From positions 213,161-277,160 of the forward strand of contig CACJPG010000001.1 in NCBI GenBank assembly GCA_902595225.1: a stretch of 64,000 nt of DNA, given 5' to 3'. The position numbers and the translations under genes were made by a program. Position 1 is the stretch's first letter, and every line of letters starts with the position of its first letter. The notes beneath the pieces are model-generated. The model saw only the letters and a list, made by a program, of their open reading frames with translations. It had not been told where the DNA came from and searched no databases. Below are positions 57,338 to 64,000 of this stretch, in pieces. The stretch comes from an uncultured Thiothrix sp. Its GTDB lineage: Bacteria > Pseudomonadota > Gammaproteobacteria > Poriferisulfidales > GCA-002705445.

Positions 57338-58123
57338 ATGAAAAATCTTGAGGGGAAAAAAGCACTTATACTCGGAATTGCAAGTAATAGATCTATTGCT
57401 TGGGGTATTTCTGAATCTTTAAAAAATAATGGTGCTGAATTAGCATTCACATACCAAAATGATAAGTTAAAAGAAAGAGTTGAAAAATTAGCTAACGAAT
57501 GTGGGTCAAATATTGTTTTACCTTGCGATGTGTCCATTGATGGCTCGATTAGTAAGATGCTCGAAGAACTATCAAATCATTGGAAAGAGTTTGATATATT
57601 AATCCACTCGCTTGCATTTGCCCCAAAAGAGGAACTAGAGGGAAATTATGTTGAAAAAACAACTAAAGATGGATTTGTTCAAGCACACAGTATTAGCAGT
57701 TATAGCTTATTGGAGCTTTGTAAAGAAGCGAAACCAATGTTAAAAGGATCAAACCCTTCCGTAATATCTCTTTCTTATCTTGGCGCGGTAAGAGGTATGC
57801 CAAATTACAATGTTATGGGAGTTGCAAAAGCAAGTCTTGAGGCGAATGTGAGATATCTTGCATATTCCTTAGGTGAAAATAATATTAGAGTAAATTGCAT
57901 CTCGGCAGGGCCAATCAAAACTCTAGCTGCTGCTGGAATATCTGACTTTAGAAAAATGCTCGATCATGTTGAAAAAAATTCTCCATTAAAAAGAAATGTA
58001 ACTATCCAGCAAGTAGGTGATACTGCATCCTTCCTGGCATCTGACGGCGCCAGTGGCATAACCGGTCAAACTATATATGTTGACTCAGGTTTTAATATTA
58101 TTGGAATGCCATCAATTGAATAA
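57338..58123 (+). CDS. fabI: Enoyl-[acyl-carrier-protein] reductase (NADH) FabI
   Basis: Last step of each fatty-acid elongation cycle. 261 aa with ATG at 57338 (an in-frame ATG at 57320 would add six residues and is less likely). Nearly collinear with E. coli FabI: GIASNRSIAWGI for NADH, then catalytic Tyr147, Tyr157 and Lys164 in LSYLGAVRGMPNYNVMGVAKAS. Residue 93, glycine in E. coli and part of the triclosan-binding pocket, is alanine here (as in S. aureus FabI). It is divergent from the peptide-binding gene, with a 74-bp gap. Confidence 0.97.
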   Translation: MKNLEGKKALILGIASNRSIAWGISESLKNNGAELAFTYQNDKLKERVEKLANECGSNIVLPCDVSIDGSISKMLEELSNHWKEFDILIHSLAFAPKEELEGNYVEKTTKDGFVQAHSISSYSLLELCKEAKPMLKGSNPSVISLSYLGAVRGMPNYNVMGVAKASLEANVRYLAYSLGENNIRVNCISAGPIKTLAAAGISDFRKMLDHVEKNSPLKRNVTIQQVGDTASFLASDGASGITGQTIYVDSGFNIIGMPSIE

Positions 58124-58126
58124 AAA

Positions 58127-59359
58127 TTATTTTGCAACAATACTAACACAACATGTATCTCCATAGACATTTACACTTGTTCTTAACATGTCTAGTAATC
58201 TATCAATACCAATAATTATACCTACTGCCTCAAATGGAAGACCAACGGCCCCTAAAATTACTATAATAGCAACGAAGCTTGCTGATGGAATTCCTGCAAC
58301 TCCAATAGAAGTAATTAATGCTAATAATAAAATTAAAAGTTGTTCAATAAAACTTAGATCTATTCCGTATAACTGAGCAATAAAAATAACAACTACACAC
58401 TCAAACAAGGCTGTACCATCCATATTGATTGTTGCTCCAATAGGTATAATAAAATTAACTTTATCCTCTTTGTAACTTAATTTTTCAATTAAACATCTTG
58501 AGGTAACTGGGATCGTTGCAACAGAAGAACTTGTTGAGAAAGCCACAAGTAATGCCTGACTAACACCCTTAAAATGCTTAATAACATTAACTTTAAAAAT
58601 CATCAAAATTAATGAATAGAAGACGAACATATGTATCATAAGAGATGAAATGACAGTTAAGAAAAACTTGGAAAGAATAACATAACTTTCTGGCTCAAAA
58701 CTCATGCTAGCCTTTGTAACTAAAAAAAATATTCCAAATGGAGTAAAGAATAAAATTAAATACATTATTTTAATAAAGATTAAATATGTTCCCTCCCAAA
58801 AGTCTTTTATTACATCCATACTTTTTGATTTTATAGATCTAATAGATATTCCAATCAAAATACTAAATAAAATTATGAACAACATATTTCCGGAAGCAAT
58901 TGAAGTAAATATATTGCCCGAAAATATTTTTAAAAAAAATGAACTTAAGGTATATTCGTTTTGGGAGTTTATTATTAAATCTATTTCAGATTTATTATTA
59001 AGTCCAAGCAGAGATCCAGCTCCAATTCCTTCAGATAACCCAGGGGAAACTAAATTTACAATTGTTATTCCGATAAGAATAGCTGCAAAACTTGATAAAA
59101 TATAAAATAAAACTGTTTTAATACTTATTAAAGATAATCCCTCAACATTTTCAAACTTTGCGATATTATAAATTAATGAAGACATTATTAATGGTATAAC
59201 TATCATCTTTAAAGCATTTAAAAAAACCTGCCCAAAGACATCAACTATTTCATAGACATTAAAGCCAAATACTGTACTTGATTTTGTTAAAATAGAGCCC
59301 GTGATTAATCCCAAAAATAAAGATAATATTATTATTTTTGTTGAAGGTAGTTTTTTCAT
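58127..59359 (-). CDS. Dicarboxylate/amino acid:cation symporter (DAACS, GltP type)
   Basis: Na+ or H+ coupled uptake of glutamate/aspartate or C4-dicarboxylates. In the 410 aa chain with 8 helices and two re-entrant loops, the marks are STSSSVATIPVT, GATINMDGTALFE (the NMDGT motif), TSIGVAGIPSASF and DRLLDMLRTSVNVYGD (substrate carboxylate site). The residue pattern does not let me choose between glutamate and dicarboxylate. Convergent with fabI (3 nt); it starts 3 nt after ppiD's stop, so it may share the ppiD transcript. Confidence 0.93.
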   Translation of the reverse strand: MKKLPSTKIIILSLFLGLITGSILTKSSTVFGFNVYEIVDVFGQVFLNALKMIVIPLIMSSLIYNIAKFENVEGLSLISIKTVLFYILSSFAAILIGITIVNLVSPGLSEGIGAGSLLGLNNKSEIDLIINSQNEYTLSSFFLKIFSGNIFTSIASGNMLFIILFSILIGISIRSIKSKSMDVIKDFWEGTYLIFIKIMYLILFFTPFGIFFLVTKASMSFEPESYVILSKFFLTVISSLMIHMFVFYSLILMIFKVNVIKHFKGVSQALLVAFSTSSSVATIPVTSRCLIEKLSYKEDKVNFIIPIGATINMDGTALFECVVVIFIAQLYGIDLSFIEQLLILLLALITSIGVAGIPSASFVAIIVILGAVGLPFEAVGIIIGIDRLLDMLRTSVNVYGDTCCVSIVAK

Positions 59360-59362
59360 TTA

Positions 59363-61246
59363 TTAAAGATTTTCAGAATATATTTTTATATTTGATTTAT
59401 CTCGCATACTTTGAATAACAGCATACAATAATGAATTTACTTGATCATTATTAAACATTGTATTAATTGATTTCTGACTCAAATCTGTTTCCCCAGAACC
59501 TATAGAATCTAAAAATATAAGCTCATAATTACCAGTCCCCGATTCAATGCTTGTTACATTGTTCTTTAAATTTAAAGAAAAGACTTTATCTAATATAGAT
59601 GGAGGAATACTATCGTCATCTCTTTCTATTGAATTATAAGATGTAAACTTCTTATTAACCATCTTTTCAATTTCTGAGAGCGGTTTACCTTTTCTAACTT
59701 TTTCCTCAATATCTTTAATAGAATTTTTCATATTTTCTATTGATTTTTCAGTTTTCAGTAAGGATAAAATTTCGTTTTCAACTTCTTTATATTTTTTATA
59801 TTCTTTTTTAGATTTTTCACTAACCCTAAACATTATAAGTTTATCCATAATCTCAATTGGCTCGCTGTTTAGATTATCATTTGATACAGAGGGTGAGCTT
59901 AAAACAGCCAAAACTTTTGGATCACTAAAAATCTTATGCTGACTCTTAATTTGGGGCAATGTTAGTAAACCTGTAGAGATTTTCTTGACAGATAAATATT
60001 GCTCAACTTTATCTAAAGAATTAGGATTTTCGAAAAGAATATTTGCCAAGTCTTCGTATAATACCTCATATTTCCTAGAAATCTGGATGTTTTTATAATC
60101 TTTCCTAAGATTATTTTTTATATCATCAAATTTTTTTATTTTTGAGTCTTTTATATCAATTAGTTTAAATATATAAAAACCTTGTTCAGTCTCTAAAATT
60201 TTACTAACATCACCAATATTTGCGATACTAAAAATTGAATTTGATAATTCGCCACTAAGGTCTTTGCTCGTAATCCACCCAATATTTCCACCCTTATCTT
60301 TTGAAAGTTCATCATTTGAATATTCTTCTGCAAGATCAGAAAAATTTAAATTTGAAGTAAGTTTTTCACTTATTTCAACAATTTTGGCTTTATTTTCATC
60401 CTTAGAACTTTTTTTATTAGATAAAAATATTTGACTTACATTTCTTTTCTCGGGAACAACATACTTATATTTATTTTCATTATAAAAATTTAATAAATCT
60501 TTATCTCCAATTTTTATTGAATCTTTTAATTTATCTTTTTCAAAAATGATATAATTAATATTTATTTTTTCTGGCATTGCAAATATATTTTTGTACTTCA
60601 CAAAAAAATCTTTTTTTTGGTCTTCAGAAAATACTTCTTTATCATTAATAAAATCGTTATAGCTTAAAGATAAGATTTTAAAATTTCTTGTTTGATATTT
60701 TAGTTGCTTTAATAATTTAATATTTTGCGAAGGTATAAAAGATGATTGAACAATATTATTGTAAAACTGAAGTGTTTTAAGCTCAGATTTTCTTATTCTT
60801 TCATAGTCTGTTGTCTTTATGCCTTGTCTATCAAGTAATGCCTTATATATTTTCGAACTAAATTTGTTATTTGAGTGAAATATTTTATTATTTCTAATAT
60901 CTTTTATTAAAGATTGTTCTGAGATCTGAAATTTGTTCTCGTTAACAAATTCTCTAACGATTACACTGTCAATTAATTCATCAAGAACAGTTCTTTTTAT
61001 AATTTTTTTTTGAAGTTCTGCTTCGTCTTGATCTTTGGAGATGATGCTTTGCATCTCTCTTAGCCTATCTTGATATTCGCCATTTAACCTTTCAGCAGAG
61101 ATTTTTGTATCATTAACTTCTGCAACAATGATATTTCCACCTGTAAAATATTGGTCTATACCCCATAATGCGAATGGTATGCTTATTCCAATAACTATTA
61201 CATAAGCTATCCATCCTGTTGCTCGATCTCTAATATTTTGTAACAA
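59363..61246 (-). CDS. ppiD: Periplasmic folding chaperone PpiD
   Basis: Membrane-anchored parvulin-like chaperone of the Sec exit. In the 627 aa chain, the N-terminal membrane helix (about 12-29) is followed by the SurA_N-like chaperone domain (about 30-200). The parvulin domain is near 265-365 (RNVSQIFLSNKKSSK...GGNIGWIT...QGFYIFKLIDI), then a second helical/SurA-like part. The parvulin active-site residues are not evident, as in other PpiD. It follows the two tRNAs and hupB, the Pseudomonas order. Confidence 0.93.
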   Translation of the reverse strand: MLQNIRDRATGWIAYVIVIGISIPFALWGIDQYFTGGNIIVAEVNDTKISAERLNGEYQDRLREMQSIISKDQDEAELQKKIIKRTVLDELIDSVIVREFVNENKFQISEQSLIKDIRNNKIFHSNNKFSSKIYKALLDRQGIKTTDYERIRKSELKTLQFYNNIVQSSFIPSQNIKLLKQLKYQTRNFKILSLSYNDFINDKEVFSEDQKKDFFVKYKNIFAMPEKININYIIFEKDKLKDSIKIGDKDLLNFYNENKYKYVVPEKRNVSQIFLSNKKSSKDENKAKIVEISEKLTSNLNFSDLAEEYSNDELSKDKGGNIGWITSKDLSGELSNSIFSIANIGDVSKILETEQGFYIFKLIDIKDSKIKKFDDIKNNLRKDYKNIQISRKYEVLYEDLANILFENPNSLDKVEQYLSVKKISTGLLTLPQIKSQHKIFSDPKVLAVLSSPSVSNDNLNSEPIEIMDKLIMFRVSEKSKKEYKKYKEVENEILSLLKTEKSIENMKNSIKDIEEKVRKGKPLSEIEKMVNKKFTSYNSIERDDDSIPPSILDKVFSLNLKNNVTSIESGTGNYELIFLDSIGSGETDLSQKSINTMFNNDQVNSLLYAVIQSMRDKSNIKIYSENL

Positions 61247-61269
61247 TTTTTTTTCCTTTCAAATTTACA

Positions 61270-61347
61270 TGGCGGAGTGGACGGGACTCGAACCCGCGAC
61301 CCCCTGCGTGACAGGCAGGTATTCTAACCAAACTGAACTACCACTCC
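61270..61347 (-). tRNA. tRNA-Asp (GTC)
   Basis: 78-nt cloverleaf: acceptor GGAGTGG/CCACTCC, G73, encoded CCA, anticodon loop CTGTCAC (anticodon GTC). The D-loop is one base longer than in E. coli tRNA-Asp. It is 13 nt behind tRNA-Val and 23 nt before ppiD. Confidence 0.96.
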
Positions 61348-61360
61348 TTAACACTTTACT

Positions 61361-61436
61361 TGGTGGGTGCTGAGGGATTCGAACCCCCGACATCCGCCTT
61401 GTAAGGGCGACGCTCTACCAACTGAGCTAAGCACCC
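61361..61436 (-). tRNA. tRNA-Val (TAC)
   Basis: 76-nt cloverleaf: acceptor GGGTGCT/AGCACCC, A73, encoded CCA, anticodon loop CTTACAA (anticodon TAC). Starts 18 nt after the hupB stop. The hupB-tRNA-Val-tRNA-Asp-ppiD order is that of Pseudomonas. Confidence 0.96.
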
Positions 61437-61454
61437 TGAAAGTCAAGGGCGGAC

Positions 61455-61727
61455 TTAGTTTAGAGCATCCTTTAAAGCTTTACCAGCTTTGAATCCAGGT
61501 GTATTTGAAGCTTTGATTTGAATTGATTCCCCTGTCTGAGGATTTCTACCCATTCTAGCGTTTCTATGTCTTACTTCAAATGTTCCGAAACCAGGAATTG
61601 TAACTTTTTCACCTGATTTTAATGCTGATGTAATTGCATCTAACACAGCTTCAAGAGCTCTTCCAGCTTCTGCTTTTTTTACATCTGTAGAACTTGCAAT
61701 TGCGTCTATTAAGTCTGATTTATTCAT
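61455..61727 (-). CDS. hupB: DNA-binding protein HU (HupB type)
   Basis: Histone-like nucleoid protein, 90 aa, the family length. MNKSDLIDAIASSTDVKKAEAGRALEAVLDAI forms the dimer core. VTIPGFGTFEVRHRNARMGRNPQTGESIQI forms the DNA-binding arm with Pro, and it ends in KAGKALKDALN. Downstream of lon with its own promoter. The AGAGG-like site lies just before the ATG. Confidence 0.98.
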   Translation of the reverse strand: MNKSDLIDAIASSTDVKKAEAGRALEAVLDAITSALKSGEKVTIPGFGTFEVRHRNARMGRNPQTGESIQIKASNTPGFKAGKALKDALN

Positions 61728-61799
61728 TATTATTATCCTCTAAATTTAAGTGAATTGTGAAATTGTTTATCCGTAATTATTTGCTTGCTAACCCTGTCA

Positions 61800-61829
61800 T
61801 TTATACATTAAGGGGAATTTCTCTGTCAA
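61800..61829 (-). promoter_or_regulatory. Probable sigma-70 promoter of hupB
   Basis: Minus strand: consensus -35 TTGACA, 18 bp, -10 TATAAA, about 70 nt before hupB. The only perfect -35 I noticed in the window. The rest of the lon-hupB gap (61830-61922) is very AT-rich with no hairpin terminator visible. Confidence 0.65.
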
Positions 61830-61922
61830 CAAAGAAATAATATTAAATATTTAGCGATAAAGATTATAATATAATGTTTAACTAATTTACAAAATAAACT
61901 ATTGTTTTTATTGTATTATTTA

Positions 61923-64000
61923 TTAATGTGTTAAAACATCTTTGCTTTCAGTTTTTCCACTAATTTTATTTTGAGGTAATTGAAGGCCTGGAACTGGGTT
62001 TTCAAGAGCTAATGAAAGAACCTCCTCGACCCACTCAACTTTTTTTATCTCTAAATTATTTTTAATATTGTCTGGTATCTCTGAAAGGTCTTTTTCATTT
62101 TCCACAGGAATGATAACGGTTTTAATACCACCCCTTAATGCCGCAAGCATCTTTTCCTTCAATCCACCTATTGGTAAAACTTGGCCATGAAGATTTATTT
62201 CACCTGTCATAGCAACAGATGATTTAACCGGGTTATCTGTCAATGCTGAAACCAATGAAGTTACAATTCCAACGCCAGCACTTGGTCCATCTTTAGGTGT
62301 AGCTCCCTCTGGAAAGTGAACGTGAATATCCTTTGTTTCATGAAAATCTTTTTCAATATTCATATTTAATGCTCTTTTTCTAACAATTGTCATAGCTGCA
62401 CGAATTGATTCTTGCATGACATCGCCTAATGATCCAGTTAATATATATTTTCCTTTACCTGGTATTACAGCAGTTTCAACGCTAAGCAATTCACCACCAA
62501 CTTCTGTCCATGCTAAGCCATTAACCAAACCAACTACATTCTCTTTTTCAGCCTCGCCGTGTTTGAATCTCTTAACTCCTAAAAATTCTGTTAAACTTTT
62601 AGCGTCAATCTTGATATTCTTTAACTTTTTATTAAGTAAAAGTTTTTTCACTACTTTTCTACAAATTTTAGAAAGCTCTCTCTCTAAATTTCTTACACCT
62701 GCTTCTCTTGTGTAGGATCTAATTATTTCAAGAAAAATGTTTTTGTTAAATTTAATATCTTTATCGGTTAATCCATTGTTTTTTAGTTGCTTTGGCATAA
62801 GATATCGATCTGCAATGCTTTCTTTTTCGTTTTCGGTATAACCAGGAATCCTTATTACCTCCATCCTATCTAAGAGTGGACCAGGGATATTCATTGAATT
62901 TGAAGTTGCTACAAACATTACGTCTGACAAATCAAAATCAACCTCTAAGTAATGATCAGAAAATGTATCATTCTGTTCTGAGTCAAGTACTTCCAATAAA
63001 GCAGATGATGGGTCGCCCCTAAAATCCATAGCCATCTTGTCGATCTCATCTAATAAAAATAAAGGATTTTTAACTCCAACTTTTGAAAGATTCTGCATAA
63101 TTTTGCCAGGCAACGAACCGATGTAAGTTCTTCTGTGACCTCTTATTTCGGCTTCGTCTCTAACTCCGCCGAGTGACATTCTTGTAAATTTTCGGCCTGT
63201 TGCTTTAGCAATAGATTTACCTAAACTTGTTTTACCTACGCCGGGAGGCCCTACTAGACATAATATAGGCCCTTTAAGCTTACTAACCCGCTGTTGAACT
63301 GCAAGGTATTCTAAAATTCTTTCTTTAACTTTTTCTAGACCATGGTGGTCGTCTTCTAAAACTTTCTCAGCAGCAACCAAGTCTTTTGTTACCTTGGTCT
63401 TCTTTTTCCAAGGCACATTAACTAGAACATCAATATAGTTTCTCAAAACTGATGCTTCAGCTGACATTGGAGACATCATTTTTAATTTATTGACATCACT
63501 TTTAACTTTCTGCATTACTTCTTTTGGCATGCCAGATTTTTTTATTTTTTGCTCAACTTCTTCTATTTCATTTGGAACATCATCCATGTCACCGAGTTCT
63601 TTTTGAATTGCTTTCATCTGTTCATTCAAATAGTATTCTCGCTGACTTTTTTCCATCTGATTTTTAACTCTTCCTCTAATCTTTTTCTCAACTTGAAGAA
63701 TATCTAACTCATTTTCAATTATGCTAATAATGTGTTCTATACGATCTTTCACATCGTGTATTTCAAGAATTGCCTGCTTTTCTTCCATTTTTAAGACCAT
63801 GTGGGCAGCAATTGTGTCAGCTAGCCTTGCAGGATCATCAATTCCAGAAATTGAAGTCATAACTTCAGGTGCAATTTTTTTATTAAGCTTTACATACTGA
63901 TCAAAAGAATCTATTACAGATCGGCTTAAGATTTCGACTTCTCTATCGTCAACCACAGGTTCCTCAATGATATTTACCTGCGCTTCAAAATATGTGTCAC
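61923..64000 (-). CDS. lon: ATP-dependent protease La (Lon), C-terminal part (cut by window end)
   Basis: Cytoplasmic AAA+ serine protease for misfolded and regulatory proteins. The frame is open at base 64000, so the N-terminus lies outside; about 690 residues are visible. A GTG at 63954-63956 is inside conserved sequence and is not the start. Visible parts are the end of the N-domain ([34 protein letters not shown]), the coiled coil with [23 protein letters not shown], Walker A GPPGVGKT, and the proteolytic domain. The proteolytic domain carries the catalytic Ser (PKDGPSAG) and Lys ([13 protein letters not shown]). The lon-hupB order is standard. Confidence 0.97.
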   Translation of the reverse strand, partial: DTYFEAQVNIIEEPVVDDREVEILSRSVIDSFDQYVKLNKKIAPEVMTSISGIDDPARLADTIAAHMVLKMEEKQAILEIHDVKDRIEHIISIIENELDILQVEKKIRGRVKNQMEKSQREYYLNEQMKAIQKELGDMDDVPNEIEEVEQKIKKSGMPKEVMQKVKSDVNKLKMMSPMSAEASVLRNYIDVLVNVPWKKKTKVTKDLVAAEKVLEDDHHGLEKVKERILEYLAVQQRVSKLKGPILCLVGPPGVGKTSLGKSIAKATGRKFTRMSLGGVRDEAEIRGHRRTYIGSLPGKIMQNLSKVGVKNPLFLLDEIDKMAMDFRGDPSSALLEVLDSEQNDTFSDHYLEVDFDLSDVMFVATSNSMNIPGPLLDRMEVIRIPGYTENEKESIADRYLMPKQLKNNGLTDKDIKFNKNIFLEIIRSYTREAGVRNLERELSKICRKVVKKLLLNKKLKNIKIDAKSLTEFLGVKRFKHGEAEKENVVGLVNGLAWTEVGGELLSVETAVIPGKGKYILTGSLGDVMQESIRAAMTIVRKRALNMNIEKDFHETKDIHVHFPEGATPKDGPSAGVGIVTSLVSALTDNPVKSSVAMTGEINLHGQVLPIGGLKEKMLAALRGGIKTVIIPVENEKDLSEIPDNIKNNLEIKKVEWVEEVLSLALENPVPGLQLPQNKISGKTESKDVLTH

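Noticed and set aside
58704..59105. 133-codon open frame opposite the DAACS symporter
   Set aside because: Lys/Ile-rich mirror of a hydrophobic membrane protein; no start signal.
61923..64000. lon starting at the GTG near 63956
   Set aside because: The frame continues to base 64000 with Lon-like sequence; the gene is cut by the window edge.

Overview
This is an AT-rich chromosomal segment (roughly one third G+C by eye) from a gammaproteobacterium with a compact genome. Gene order is the main evidence: grpE-dnaK-dnaJ-dapB-carA-carB-greA-rlmE-ftsH-glmM-tpiA-secG-tRNA-Leu and tRNA-fMet-rimP-nusA-infB-rbfA-truB-rpsO-pnp match the Pseudomonas/E. coli order, as do nadK-recN, fur-bamE-rnfH-ratA-smpB, yafS-rnhA-dnaQ and lon-hupB-tRNA-Val-tRNA-Asp-ppiD. 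Low G+C, 4 to 17 bp gene overlaps, almost no space between convergent genes and missing accessory genes suggest a streamlined free-living marine lineage (SAR86-like is my guess; the sequence does not prove it). I see no insertion sequences, prophage, integrases, CRISPR arrays or rRNA.

Layout. 1-687: 3' part of xseA. 689-3028: redox cluster of a three-cysteine ferredoxin, a GST-like protein, a [2Fe-2S]/FAD reductase and a small membrane protein. 3131-11855: initiator tRNA plus the rimP-nusA-infB-rbfA-truB-rpsO-pnp-msrB expression operon. 11891-26245: all 14 complex I genes (nuoA-N, separate nuoC and nuoD), between tRNA-fMet and tRNA-Leu(GAG). 26439-36349: secG, tpiA, glmM, ftsH, rlmE, greA, carB, carA. 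36391-41800: dapB and the heat-shock genes dnaJ, dnaK, grpE, hrcA. Everything from hrcA down to 689 is on the minus strand. 41894-49282: nadK, recN, fur with three tiny membrane proteins, bamE, rnfH, ratA, an NSS transporter, smpB and a small anchored protein. 49324-57263: dnaQ, rnhA, yafS-like methyltransferase and a four-gene peptide ABC importer in one tightly packed run. 57338-64000: fabI, a DAACS symporter, ppiD, tRNA-Asp, tRNA-Val, hupB and the C-terminal two thirds of lon.

The genes are mostly housekeeping: RNA processing and translation initiation, respiration, protein folding and quality control, outer-membrane assembly, replication fidelity, and carbamoyl phosphate and lysine/peptidoglycan precursor synthesis. 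The unusual points are in details: a DnaJ that has lost its whole zinc-finger domain, a BamE lipoprotein fused to an NTF2-like domain, a fur operon with three small membrane proteins, a duplicated nuoA start carrying a well-initiated upstream mini-ORF, a four-segment attenuator-like leader before rimP, and paired sigma-32-type promoters inside the 3' ends of hrcA and grpE.

No stretch over 300 bases lacks a gene. The longest gaps (11549-11778, 26246-26438, 61728-61922) are described in the features.
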